Notes: generated by a model from the letters alone, not told the origin. 46,380 nt of DNA from Methanosarcinaceae archaeon UBA470 (GCA_002508425.1 DAKU01000029.1:1-46380); one strand, 5' to 3'; positions 1 through 8,559 are shown, numbered from the stretch's first letter. A program made the numbers and translations.

Positions 1-338
1 TAGTTCATTTTGCATTCAGACCATCAAACCAAAACATTTTCTCACTTGTAATGAGATGTCCGCAGGTTAAAGCACTGCATATACCAGGTTCTTATTTGAA
101 AACAATATCTGGTTCTACAAGAATGTTCCTTAAAATGCAAGGTATTGACCTTCTTGAAGGCGATGTGTGGGGTCATCGTAAGGATATAAATGAGTATTAT
201 GAAGTTCCACAACAGTTTTTTGAGCGCCTTGAAAAATTGAGTACGGACGAGATGCCAGAAAAGGATATCATTGAAAAGCTGAGTAGAGAAACCAGATTAA
301 GTTCGGATCTCATTTCATTCATTGTCAAGAACAGCTAA
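1..338 (+). CDS. DUF1699 family protein, 5' end cut by window edge
   Basis: Reading from base 3, the frame is open to a stop at 336-338. Its first residues (VHFAFRPSNQN...) match the interior of the full-length paralogue at 25260-25658, so the true start lies about 20-25 codons before the window and the ATG at 51 is internal. Hand alignment of the last 95 residues gives about 74 identities with the paralogue. DUF1699 is a small soluble family, to my knowledge largely confined to methanogens, with no assigned biochemical role. Conserved blocks visible here are KALHIPGSYLKTIS, GDVWGHRKDI.EYYE and RLSSDLISFIVK. No membrane segment or signal peptide is seen. The family call is confident; function is unknown. 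Confidence 0.8.
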   Translation, partial: VHFAFRPSNQNIFSLVMRCPQVKALHIPGSYLKTISGSTRMFLKMQGIDLLEGDVWGHRKDINEYYEVPQQFFERLEKLSTDEMPEKDIIEKLSRETRLSSDLISFIVKNS

Positions 339-411
339 AATGCTGGTTATACAATAGTATTTGTCATTGCATCATATCGTTTAATGCGCTTAAGTCTTAG
401 TTATTAGTGAT

Positions 412-1392
412 TTATTTTTCACGATCAGCCAGCAGATCCTCTGGCCTCTTCAAGCCGTCTGCTGTCGCCTCGACCGGCAGCGACTCGGCTTCGATGTAAA
501 CGCGAGTGGTTTCTGGGTATGCACTTTGCAGGTTAGCCTCAATGCGACGGATCGCCTCGTGCATCTGCTTGGCTGTAGTACCTGCAATGAAGCATACCCC
601 CATATTCACAAGCAGATCCTCTGGACCCATGTACATTGTAAGAATGTCACCGCTGCGTTCAACTGCCGGATCCGAGTCCACGCGCCGCCGGATATCCGCG
701 AGCTCCTCGGGACTCACTCCCTCTCCAAGCAGTAACCCGCCGGATCTCGATGCGAGAATTCCAGCCACACTCATCAACAGCAGACCTATTATGATTGATG
801 CTACGCCGTCGATATACGCATTATTGAACATGTGACCAAAAAAGACCCCAAGAAACGCAAAGATGAGGCCTAGCAAAGCTGCGCTATCCTCGAGCACTAC
901 TGTGTAGAGGCTCGGGTCCTTTGACTGCTTGATAAACTGCCATGCTCCCCTATCGCCTTTGGCCTGCAGGAACTGCTTCAGGGCTACCGTGAATGATCCG
1001 CCCTCAACAACTAATGAGATGGCAAGCACGATGTAGGCTGCCGTAGGGTCGGCCATCTCGGCGCCTGGTGCAACATGGCGAATGTGTGAAATTCCCTCAT
1101 ACAGCGACATGCCGCCCCCGATCCCAAAGATGGAAACCGCCACGATGTGTGTCCAGAAGTAGAGCGATTTTCCATAGCCAAATGGGTGGCTTTCATCGGC
1201 AGGCTGCCTGGAACGTTTCATTCCCAGCAGTATGAGGCCGCCATTTCCTGTATCGACAATTGAGTGAATTCCCTCGGAAATCATGGCCGACGAGCCAGTG
1301 ATTGCTGCCGCAATGAATTTGATGATCGCGATTATCAGATTGCCAATGATGGCCGCGAAGATCGCTACCTTAGAACCACTTTGTGTTGTCAT
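412..1392 (-). CDS. Cation diffusion facilitator (CDF) family transporter
   Basis: A 326-residue membrane protein of the CDF/ZitB-like family, which exports divalent metals (Zn, Fe, Mn, Co) in exchange for protons. The N-terminal hydrophobic segment is followed by SEGIHSIVDTGN, the H-x3-D metal site of TM2, then the HPFGYGK loop typical of the family. A second region with EDSAALLG in TM5 supplies further site-A residues, and a cytoplasmic ZT-dimer domain (about residues 225-305) ends the protein. Length is normal. A weak purine-rich Shine-Dalgarno (GAAGAGATG) precedes the ATG. Third-codon positions are clearly more GC-rich than in neighbouring genes, which hints at acquisition from another lineage. 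It appears monocistronic. The metal specificity cannot be read from the sequence. Confidence 0.9.
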   Translation of the reverse strand: MTTQSGSKVAIFAAIIGNLIIAIIKFIAAAITGSSAMISEGIHSIVDTGNGGLILLGMKRSRQPADESHPFGYGKSLYFWTHIVAVSIFGIGGGMSLYEGISHIRHVAPGAEMADPTAAYIVLAISLVVEGGSFTVALKQFLQAKGDRGAWQFIKQSKDPSLYTVVLEDSAALLGLIFAFLGVFFGHMFNNAYIDGVASIIIGLLLMSVAGILASRSGGLLLGEGVSPEELADIRRRVDSDPAVERSGDILTMYMGPEDLLVNMGVCFIAGTTAKQMHEAIRRIEANLQSAYPETTRVYIEAESLPVEATADGLKRPEDLLADREK

Positions 1393-2141
1393 GGATTACA
1401 TCTCTTCTGTGGTAGTTCCTGCTAACAGCCTCCTGTCCGTCCAGAAAACAAAAGAATGTAGAAGATAAAAATATACATTCCACACGAACAAGCAGCTATA
1501 ACCAGTATTGGGGCACAGATATCTATTTTCTGAGAACTAGTTTCTGCATATACAAAACTCTTTTGAATTTGCAATTGTGCCAACTCTAAAATGTTGAGTA
1601 GAGAAGTTTTAGATATTGATCTGATTTATTTTCTTGTTGTTTTGTCCTAAAACAGAAGGTTTTGCTGCAGGATTTTCCCAGATTCGAGGAGATATTAAAG
1701 GCAAAAAAGCTAAATATCCTGCTGTTTTATAAAACAACATGGAGCACAATGAGCCATTTTTAATAAATGGGTTAGAGTTCTTGGACCTCATGAGCTGGAT
1801 CTCCTCGCAGGCCATATTTTCAATGATGAATTGAGAACTATATTCGAATCCTTTATAGCTTTCTACAGAGCCATGTATACTGCAATATATAAAGGGTTTG
1901 AAGGCTGTGTCGAAAATTAATCTGAATTAACATTGAACCATTCCAAAAAGCCTACTTTCCCTATTTGAGTATAACAGAAAAAAAGTAAAATCTCTATGCT
2001 CCATGAATTTTATTCACCAGAACTCTGATTCAATGACAACAGAATGAGTTTTAAACAGGCTCAAATACAGCAAAAGATGTTTACTCGCAGTATTTTATTT
2101 ATTCTGCAACCTATTTATAGCATTTCCCCTAATTTACTTCT
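1393..2141. other. Intergenic region between CDF and MscS genes
   Basis: About 750 AT-rich bases without an intact gene. It carries one coding-like remnant (1739-1920, listed separately). No repeat, RNA gene or convincing promoter was recognised. Confidence 0.5.
1739..1920 (+). pseudogene. Possible frameshifted small gene, unknown
   Basis: An ATG at 1739 opens a short frame (MEHNEPFLINGLE...) that stops early. From about 1771 the next frame continues with plausible protein composition (GPHELDLLAGHIFNDELRT...) to a TAA at 1918-1920. Joining the two frames near 1783 gives a 60-residue protein rich in ordinary amino acids. I do not recognise a family. It may be a decayed gene or chance; the support is only the smooth join and composition. 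Confidence 0.25.
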
Positions 2142-3113
2142 GTGAGTGGGATACGCAATCTTTTCATTGTCTTGCTTTCAGTGCTAGCAGGAGTATTGTT
2201 GTATCTTATCTACTTAACAGTTTATGGGGAATACTATCGTGTCATATTGGTGCCGTTGTTGAACCTTATTTTTATTCTGCTGGCGGTCTATTTGCTGCAT
2301 ATTGTCCTAGACAATGTGATCAAAAGGAAGGCCCGCACCACTAGAGAACGGTATAATATTAGGAAGCTCTTCTCAGCATTCACTACCTTACTGGCTGCTG
2401 GTATGTTACTGGTCGTTTTTTTCAAAGAAACTACTACTCTAATCGTTGCATATGGTCTTTTCAGTGCTGGTCTGGTCATTGCCCTACAGGATGTTTTCCG
2501 TAACCTTGCCGGAGGAATTCTATTACTTGTGACGCGTCCTTTCACCGCAGGGGACCGCATTCAGGTGAGAGAATGTTTCGGAGATGTGTTGGACAGAACC
2601 TACTTTCACACTACCCTTATGGAAATTCGGGAATGGGTAGATGGTGACCAGTACACAGGTAGGATAATGAACATGCCCAACAGCTTCGTGCTTACCAGCA
2701 CTGTGAAAAACTACACACGAGACTTCTCCTTCATATGGGATGAAGTGCGAATCATCCTGGCTCCCGGCAGCAACTGGGAAAAAGCCCAAAAAATGATCTT
2801 TGAGACAGCTGATAGGCTTGTGAGTACGACTGTAATGAATGCCGAAGCGGAACTTGCCAACCTGGAACAAAAATATCTGCTGACCACTTACGACGTGGAA
2901 ACTCAGGTATATACGAAGACTGAAAGTGACCGTATCGATATATGCGTGAGGTACGTGGTGAACCCCCGGCAACGCAGGAAGTTAAGGCACACTATAGTAC
3001 AGGAATTGCTACAGGCATTCGATGCAGAAGAAGATATAGTTCTTGGAAGTATAAACAGCATTGGGGTAAGTGGTTCACTGAGTTCAGTTGTTGCCGCAGG
3101 AACAAAGTATTAG
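2142..3113 (+). CDS. MscS-type mechanosensitive ion channel family protein
   Basis: A 323-residue small-conductance mechanosensitive channel homologue, expected to release solutes across the cytoplasmic membrane under hypo-osmotic stress. Three or four hydrophobic helices occupy about residues 1-125. The pore-lining helix and beta domain are marked by GLVIALQDVFRNLAGGILLLVTRPFTAGDRI, the characteristic MscS core (the family motif is A-x-Q...N...G..I...RPF..GD.I). A cytoplasmic alpha/beta tail follows (MPNSFVLTSTVKNYTRD...). The start is a GTG at 2142 with no clear Shine-Dalgarno; no better in-frame start precedes the first membrane helix. It stands alone between unrelated genes. Confidence 0.9.
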   Translation: MSGIRNLFIVLLSVLAGVLLYLIYLTVYGEYYRVILVPLLNLIFILLAVYLLHIVLDNVIKRKARTTRERYNIRKLFSAFTTLLAAGMLLVVFFKETTTLIVAYGLFSAGLVIALQDVFRNLAGGILLLVTRPFTAGDRIQVRECFGDVLDRTYFHTTLMEIREWVDGDQYTGRIMNMPNSFVLTSTVKNYTRDFSFIWDEVRIILAPGSNWEKAQKMIFETADRLVSTTVMNAEAELANLEQKYLLTTYDVETQVYTKTESDRIDICVRYVVNPRQRRKLRHTIVQELLQAFDAEEDIVLGSINSIGVSGSLSSVVAAGTKY

Positions 3114-3272
3114 ATTAATATGATTAAATAGGATTGCTACATATCCCATTTTCATAAAAGATCGATAACTAAAATAATCCATTACGGATTAATATCTAGG
3201 CGGAAAATTAACCCGATTGTTTTTAGCAAGCCTCAATCACTTATTAGTTAAAAAGAATGCTTTGATAAGCAC

Positions 3273-4412
3273 TCATTTTTCTGTAACGTTCATTAAATCC
3301 GCAAGTTCAAGACCTGCACTACCTGTATCAGAGAGTTGTCTGAATATTTCTGCTTTTGAGACATATTTTTCTGTACGGGTTTCATCCGGATGCTCTATTT
3401 TTATAGTGATCTCTTCCTTATTGTAGCCCCTAACAAGACATTCATTGATCAAATCACCATACTTTACAGCAATTATTTTAAGGCAATCAAATACTCTGTT
3501 CTCAGATATTGCGTCTTTTCCATCAATTAGTACCTTTGAAAGTGCACTAGACTGGACACCCACTAAGAAGTATTGCTTCATCTTTTTTATCAGAAGTAGG
3601 ACATCTTCCTTTACCATGGATTGGACCAATTCTTCATCAACAGTTATGTCATGATCATTATGGAATATCATGAAGGTATTCCCGTCAGCAACTATCCTGA
3701 ATATATGCTCTGAGTTATCGTCCTTTAATAGAGCTTCAAGGTGTTCGTTCTCATTATATTCAATGGAAACAACACGATGATTAGACAGATCCAGACTCTT
3801 CACCCTGTCTTCCCTATGTAATAACCCACCTGAAACCCATATTGGTAATGAGAAATTCTTGTATAAGTGATCTACTTTCAGTGAAGTTTCACTAAAATTC
3901 AAACCAAACCAGTATTCCATGTTTTCAGCAAATGAAACTTGCTTACCACTAATACTTCCATCTTCCTGCTGGAGTAAGTATGTGTCTACTGAATTGTAGA
4001 TGCTTTCTTTAAAGAAAGAATCCAGAAGGGATAGCATCTTGGTGCTTAACTGATCCAACTCAAAATCTGTGGTTTTTACGTTATCATCAAGCTCTTTTCC
4101 TAGTTCTGTTTTCTTTCTGGAAGAAATAGAAGCTATTGATGCAATCGACTCAGCTTTCACGCTTGAGATATCCATGCCTTCAATATTTTTGTTTAACTCC
4201 TGTATTGCTTTTGAGACGCCTGTTTCAAATTCATCGAGTGCCTTGATCTCACTTTCCACCAATACAGTACTCTTTTTCTTCTTTTCGTTGAGAAGGTAGG
4301 ATGCTTTTTCAATCGGTAGTATCTCTTTGCACAGTTTGATGAAGTCTTGTAAATCCTTTATAAAATCCCGTTGAACCGGTAATTCTGTTGAATCCTGAAA
4401 TGTATATTTCAT
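3273..4412 (-). CDS. Hypothetical protein with N-terminal coiled-coil region
   Basis: A soluble protein of 379 residues that I do not recognise. The first 150 residues are Lys/Glu-rich and helical, with probable coiled coil (LNEKKKKSTVLVESEIKALDEFETGVSKAIQELNKN). The remainder is mixed alpha/beta with no nucleotide-binding, metal-binding or membrane motif. The ATG at 4412 is preferred to an upstream TTG because a GGGGGTT Shine-Dalgarno sits eight bases before it. Base composition resembles neighbouring genes. It faces the ISL3 remnant upstream, so its original promoter context may be disturbed. Its role is unknown; conservation of its full length argues that it is expressed. Confidence 0.65.
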   Translation of the reverse strand: MKYTFQDSTELPVQRDFIKDLQDFIKLCKEILPIEKASYLLNEKKKKSTVLVESEIKALDEFETGVSKAIQELNKNIEGMDISSVKAESIASIASISSRKKTELGKELDDNVKTTDFELDQLSTKMLSLLDSFFKESIYNSVDTYLLQQEDGSISGKQVSFAENMEYWFGLNFSETSLKVDHLYKNFSLPIWVSGGLLHREDRVKSLDLSNHRVVSIEYNENEHLEALLKDDNSEHIFRIVADGNTFMIFHNDHDITVDEELVQSMVKEDVLLLIKKMKQYFLVGVQSSALSKVLIDGKDAISENRVFDCLKIIAVKYGDLINECLVRGYNKEEITIKIEHPDETRTEKYVSKAEIFRQLSDTGSAGLELADLMNVTEK

Positions 4413-4457
4413 ACGTTTAACCCCCAAGATAATTAGGGGATCTATGGATAAATACTA

Positions 4458-4692
4458 TTGGATTTCCACAACATAGGACAGAACACAGGATTTACCTTGT
4501 TCTTTGAAGCATTGATTGTTGCCATGTGCAAAGAAATGTCATTAGCTTCAGTAACTGATATTTTAAGGATTCATGAAGATTCTGTCTGGAGAATACGTAG
4601 TCATTGTAGACAAAGCAAAAGAGGCCAGAGATATATCAGACCTTAAAATGATTGGATTAGACGAAGTAGTGTTTATTTCTGATGAGAAATAA
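4458..4692 (+). pseudogene. ISL3 family transposase remnant
   Basis: A short frame encodes FTLFFEALIVAMCKEMSLAS, followed by VTDILRIHEDSVWRI, which resembles the helix-turn-helix region of ISL3 (IS204/IS1001/IS1165) transposases. The next frame continues with VDKAKEARDISDLKMIGLDEV, the segment that leads into the first catalytic Asp region in that family. The two halves are separated by a frameshift near 4595, and the rest of the DDE domain and any terminal inverted repeats are missing. This is a dead insertion-sequence fragment. A further short open stretch continues to about 4783 but does not look like transposase. Confidence 0.65.
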
Positions 4693-4805
4693 GAAGAGAA
4701 ATTGGAAGCTTTTGGTATTGTGAAAGACGCAGCACAAGTTACTGGAGTCTATGGAATCCAGAAACCAAAATCAAATAACTAGCTACTTACCAATGAAAAA
4801 TAAGA

Positions 4806-4828
4806 AAGAAGAGGTATTACCTCTTCTT
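4806..4828 (-). terminator. Hairpin terminator downstream of the DUF2341 protein gene
   Basis: Two perfect 11-base arms (AAGAAGAGGTA and TACCTCTTCTT) are separated by one base. On the minus strand the hairpin lies just after the stop codon at 4847 and is followed by a T-rich run (TCTTATTTTTC). Confidence 0.65.
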
Positions 4829-4846
4829 TTAATTCAATTGAATTGT

Positions 4847-6811
4847 TTACCGTTTTCCTTTATTCAAACGGGAGACAAAAGCGAATCCCAAAATTGCAAA
4901 CATAATTCCAAATCCTGGAATTCCTTTGCTCTGCGTTTCTTGTTCCTGTACAGGTGCTTCTGCAGGTGTTGGAACCATTTGAGAATAATCGTCCCCCAGA
5001 GTCATGGTTAGACCTGTAAAAGCTGGATCATGTGTGTAGTAATCGTATAGGTTTCCCACAAGTTTCGATGTTGTCGCATTCTCTGAAGGCAGACCCGTGA
5101 CCATCACATCGATCATTGCCTTACCACCAGCACTCCGTACTTCTCCCATCTTCGGGGCCAGAGCGTCCACAACAGAATCAAATGTGCTGAACTTGTTCTC
5201 GGCATCATAAGCTATTAGCACAAAGAGGTCCACGTTCTTGGACACGTTAGCCAATTCTGTTGTTTCAAATGATGCGGGCACATCGACTACAAGCGGGATT
5301 GTGCTTGTTGTCTTTTGTCTAACCTCTTCAAGAAGCAACATATTATCTGTACATGCCTGCTCAGTATCTTTTGTACAGGGATCAAGTGTAATATCTATAC
5401 CATCAAAATCGGACAGGGATTTTGAATTATAATCCAGAATACCGTTTACTGTAGTTATTAGTTGATCTTTTCCGGATGTCTCATTAGTTCCTTCGGGAAT
5501 GAAGAGCATAGCATATACCTTGATGTTCTTTTCATGTGCAGTCTTGATGAATCTTTCGGATTTCCATATTGTATCTCCCGTTGTTCTCAGGAACACCATA
5601 TTTACGCCACTGGTGTTGAATTGGTTCAGTATAGCATCATCGTAATTCCCCACATCGAAATATCTTATAGACAACACTTTTCCTTCGGGCAGGACCAATG
5701 TTGGCAGCTTTGTCTCTCCAACAACTTCAGCAGGCTGCTCTTCAGTTTGCACCTTTGGGAAACTCACGGTCGGCTCCTGTGAAGTGTATTTACGCAGGAA
5801 CACATAATCTATACCCATGTAACCTGTGTTGTCGAAACCATCGACATAGGTGTTAGATTTAAGAAATACCTTCATATTGGTTCCAGGGACATAAGGTTTC
5901 TCTTCACTGGAAACAACATCCATACGGGAATCTCGCACACCATTCTTGAACCAAGCTACTTTGTTTATTTCATCGTCTTCCTGATACCACGCAGTTTCAG
6001 AGATATACCACACTTTATCGGGAACATTCACACTGGACAGGTCCCAAGGATTATATTTCAAGTTAGATTTGTAATTCTTAATCGTCCATGTGGCAAACGT
6101 TTCATTATTCAATTCTGTCTGCAAAAGTATCCAGTTCTTTGTCTCACTTTGCGGGTCTACAAAGCCCTGCTGCAGGATGGGGCCCTTTGGTTCAGTTCCT
6201 GTGGTCACTTTTTCCCTTTTTACGACAAAACTTGAATTTATCGGGAAATCGTTCTTGGATTTGAGCATGGAAAAACCATTGGGATGTTTCACAGGCACAA
6301 CGAGTTTGCATATACCTGATGTAAATTCAAGTTGACCCCCACCATTGGTCTCGGATTCCCATGTGCCGTATTTAAGTCTTGAATCGCTGAAATCATCAAA
6401 AAGATCAAATGTCGAAGAACCTTTACTCATATCTTCTGCCAGTGGATTCCCATAATATATCTTGATTTCCGACTGCCTATTGGCTATAAGGTATGGAACT
6501 TTCACCCACACTGAAGCTGTTGCAGAAGCTTGGTCCCAGTTTTCTATCCAGTAAACAAGCTGTTTACCGCCGGCTTCGAACCTTATATCTTTGCCTTTGG
6601 CATCAGCTTTAGTGAAATCGAAATTGGAACTGTCAAGCTCGACCTTCACCTGATAAGCAGAAAGGTCTCGACCTGAATTCTCCTGTACATACATAGTTGA
6701 ACTATAGTTCCATTCTCCCCCACCGGATCCAGTTAACGCGTAAGCAGATCCTGTCATTAGTAGAAAAAAAGTAAACATATACAATACTTTTATAAAAGAC
6801 TCCCCCGTCAT
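4847..6811 (-). CDS. Exported DUF2341 protein with TIM-barrel-like domain and PGF-type sorting tail
   Basis: A 654-residue extracellular protein. A signal peptide lies at residues 1-26 (hydrophobic run ending TGSAYA). A DUF2341 beta-sandwich follows at about 40-125 (DLSAYQVKVELDSSNFDF; YWIENWD; IYYGNP), then a jelly-roll-like region to about 335 (FDLFDDFSD...). After a Pro/Glu linker, residues 365-600 resemble a (beta/alpha)8 glycosidase-like fold (VNMVFLRTT, NIKVYAMLFIPEG, DFDGIDITLDP). The C-terminus is PGFG, a hydrophobic helix and RLNKGKR, an archaeosortase-type (PGF-CTERM-like) signal, so the mature protein is probably lipid-anchored at the cell surface. The ATG at 6811 is chosen over the upstream GTG because an AAGGTGA site precedes it. 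Sugar binding or hydrolysis is inferred from fold resemblance only. Confidence 0.8.
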   Translation of the reverse strand: MTGESFIKVLYMFTFFLLMTGSAYALTGSGGGEWNYSSTMYVQENSGRDLSAYQVKVELDSSNFDFTKADAKGKDIRFEAGGKQLVYWIENWDQASATASVWVKVPYLIANRQSEIKIYYGNPLAEDMSKGSSTFDLFDDFSDSRLKYGTWESETNGGGQLEFTSGICKLVVPVKHPNGFSMLKSKNDFPINSSFVVKREKVTTGTEPKGPILQQGFVDPQSETKNWILLQTELNNETFATWTIKNYKSNLKYNPWDLSSVNVPDKVWYISETAWYQEDDEINKVAWFKNGVRDSRMDVVSSEEKPYVPGTNMKVFLKSNTYVDGFDNTGYMGIDYVFLRKYTSQEPTVSFPKVQTEEQPAEVVGETKLPTLVLPEGKVLSIRYFDVGNYDDAILNQFNTSGVNMVFLRTTGDTIWKSERFIKTAHEKNIKVYAMLFIPEGTNETSGKDQLITTVNGILDYNSKSLSDFDGIDITLDPCTKDTEQACTDNMLLLEEVRQKTTSTIPLVVDVPASFETTELANVSKNVDLFVLIAYDAENKFSTFDSVVDALAPKMGEVRSAGGKAMIDVMVTGLPSENATTSKLVGNLYDYYTHDPAFTGLTMTLGDDYSQMVPTPAEAPVQEQETQSKGIPGFGIMFAILGFAFVSRLNKGKR

Positions 6812-7009
6812 TTTATTCACCTTTTGGCGTATTGTTTTTGTTCTCAGAATGCAGATAAGTAAAGAGGGCGAAGATCAATCTACAGCTCTCTCTTTTAAAG
6901 AATATGATAAATTCTTATATTAATTACTTCCCACACCACACATTCTGTCTGGTAATTGATATCGTTAGAACATCTTTGGAACAAGTTCTATCAGTTGTTT
7001 TTATGTTCA

Positions 7010-7560
7010 TCATGCAAGAGCATTTTCGTCTCCGGAGTCGAGTGTGAAGAGGCAGGATGAAACTGTTAACTCTACCATTCTACGGATGAACTCAAATTCA
7101 GGCTCATAGGGAAGCGTAAATATATTCAGAGCTGCCCGAGGTACTTTCTGAACTATGCTTTCAATATCACCTTCTAAAGTATAGGTGTTGACGTTTGGAA
7201 GCCTTGCCAGTTCAGCGAGTGTCTTAATATATTCTTCTGTTTCCCTTTTCTGTCCTTCCTCACCAACAGCGCTTATGAGGTTCATTGAAGCCTCCCACTT
7301 TCTTTTGAGCTTTATATCTAATGAGAATTGCAAGGTCCATATTTCCAAGATCCATGCTTATCTCCCAGTCCGGACTTTTGTCATTTATCAAGATGTTAAT
7401 TGATTTGTGTCTTCCAAGGCCGGACTTTGGATGAGCTGCGTATATCACAACACATGTACGGATATGTGATGCCTTTTGTACGATTTTCCTAATGTCTTCT
7501 TCTCCCTGTTTTGATAATGGTGGTGTCAGAAATAGGATATTCGGGCGGAAGAAAGCCCCT
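7010..7560 (-). pseudogene. C-terminal remnant of an amino-acid-permease/SLC12-like transporter, frameshifted
   Basis: Two overlapping frames on this strand join into one continuous sequence. The upstream half reads FGGAFFRPNILFLTPP...AAHPKSGLGRHKSINILINDKSPDWEISMDLGNMDLAILIRYK and shifts frame near 7310 into LKRKWEASMNLISAV...LNIFTLPYEPEFEFIRRMVELTVSSCLFTLDSGDENALA. This resembles the soluble C-terminal domain of prokaryotic APC-superfamily cation-chloride-cotransporter-like permeases. All membrane helices are missing: upstream of about 7560 the sequence becomes an unrelated plus-strand gene. It is therefore a truncated and frameshifted leftover. The family assignment is from memory of the domain's motifs and is moderately sure. 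Confidence 0.6.
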
Positions 7561-7600
7561 CCAAAGGCTTCCATGCCTGCAATATATACAAGAAATATAC

Positions 7601-7801
7601 ATGGAGCTTTTCCAATCGTATACATTCACCTGGTGGCAAATAGGGATATTCAAACTTGCACTTCTCTCCATCGGCGTTGCTATTGGTGCTTACTGGAACG
7701 AATTTTTTATTGGTTACTTAATCGCTTTAATTGTCATTGCAGTGATCACAAGTGCATACATAACATACATATCCCTGAAACAGACTGATCTGAACAGTTG
7801 A
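7601..7801 (+). CDS. Small two-helix membrane protein
   Basis: A 66-residue protein starting at the ATG at 7601 (MELFQSYTFTWWQIGIFKLALL...). It has two strongly hydrophobic segments, about residues 12-30 and 33-56, and a short polar tail. A longer reading from 7511 would run back through the permease remnant on the other strand and is not credible. There is no good Shine-Dalgarno, so the message may be near leaderless. I do not recognise the family. The composition (WWQ motif, GAYWNEF turn) looks like a real membrane hairpin. Confidence 0.6.
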   Translation: MELFQSYTFTWWQIGIFKLALLSIGVAIGAYWNEFFIGYLIALIVIAVITSAYITYISLKQTDLNS

Positions 7802-7837
7802 CAGTTTCTCAAAACATATGAAAACTAATCGGATTAA

Positions 7838-7946
7838 GCACGGATGCGCTTGTGAGAGCGTATCCGTGCCCCAGCCACATAGAGGGCTGAGGTTCGAGCA
7901 TTGCGAAGCAGAGCTGAGCAAGCGCAGAGCTCCAGGCCCGACAAAT
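7838..7946 (+). repeat. Dispersed GC-rich structured repeat, copy A
   Basis: About 109 bases that align with copy C at 25868-25977 in inverted orientation, including a 23-base perfect match (7881-7903). Its first 32 bases (7838-7869) form a 13-bp hairpin with a six-base loop. It lies just after the small membrane protein gene and is much more GC-rich than the surroundings. Confidence 0.65.
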
Positions 7947-7989
7947 AACCAGCAGGACAAAACAACAATTGTAAGTTCAATAATTTAAC

Positions 7990-8093
7990 CAAGCATGGGC
8001 GCGGTTTCAGGCGCGCAGATGCTCCAACCGCCTGGTAAAGGGCTGTTGTTCTAAGCGCAGCGCAGAAGGGCAGGCCGTCAAATAAGGCAGCAG
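7990..8093 (+). repeat. Diverged neighbour of the dispersed repeat, copy B
   Basis: Begins 44 bases after copy A. Its second half shares the order GGGCTG..GTTC, GCGCAG, CAGGCC and CAAATA..CAGCAG with copy A, with many changes, and it has its own self-complementary GC-rich stretches. Relationship to copy A is likely but not certain. Confidence 0.4.
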
Positions 8094-8134
8094 ACCAAAA
8101 AAAGAGAGTTTGAGATCCTATAGAATTCCATAAC

Positions 8135-8341
8135 CTACAGTTTCTTCAAAAATTCTTCCAGCGGGACATTAGCCTGTTTGAGGATACTGTTCAGAGTACC
8201 TTTTTTAAGCGGATCATGTAAAGGTACGGTTACGGTATTATGTCCACGTTGCAAAAATACGTGACTGCCTTTTTGTCTCACTACTACAAAATCAAGTTTT
8301 ACCAGAGTCTTGACAGCCCTCTGGCAAAGATAACTGGCAGT
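8135..8341 (-). pseudogene. hicA: HicA-type mRNA interferase toxin, decayed
   Basis: The frame reads KTLVKLDFVVVRQKGSHVFLQRGHNTVTVPLHDPLKKGTLNSILKQANVPLEEFLKKL and then a stop at 8135-8137. This is a classical HicA double-stranded-RNA-binding-like toxin, with the GSH motif holding the catalytic His. The expected N-terminal LPVIS-GREA segment is present only in another frame (LPVIFA), so a small indel lies near 8320, and no ATG, GTG or TTG start is available. It directly follows HicB, whose stop codon is six bases from the remnant. The toxin is therefore probably not made. Confidence 0.7.
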
Positions 8342-8533
8342 TCAGGCACTTGCAACATCAACCTTTGCGATCTCGCCAAGTACCCTGGCCTGCTCCTCGG
8401 TAACTTCAAGCACCAGCTCGATAGCTTCCTTGATATTTTCCAGAGCTTCCTCTTTGGTATCTCCTTCACTTATCGCTGCCGGAAGTTCCAGACAGCGTGC
8501 AGTGTAGCCAAGGTTCGCAGATACCCCAACCAT
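8342..8533 (-). CDS. hicB: HicB family antitoxin-like protein
   Basis: A 63-residue protein with the HicB core GYTARCLELPAAISEGDTKEEALENIKEAIELVLE, an RNase-H-like fold that in the family binds and neutralises HicA. The usual first beta strand is shortened (MVGVSAN...), an in-frame stop lies four codons upstream, and only a weak AAGG site precedes the ATG, so the 5' end may be eroded. It has no DNA-binding tail. The order hicB-hicA on the minus strand is a known arrangement. Its last 27 codons recur at 30203-30285. Confidence 0.65.
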   Translation of the reverse strand: MVGVSANLGYTARCLELPAAISEGDTKEEALENIKEAIELVLEVTEEQARVLGEIAKVDVASA

Positions 8534-8559
8534 TACGCCTTATTTTACCCCTAATTTTA

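Noticed and set aside
7727..7960. Small minus-strand gene over repeat copy A
   Set aside because: It translates the structured repeat and the antisense of the 66-residue membrane protein gene; the peptide it shares with copy C reflects DNA repeat identity.
8240..8554. Plus-strand 104-codon frame
   Set aside because: Antisense to the HicB gene and HicA remnant, which have clear family motifs.
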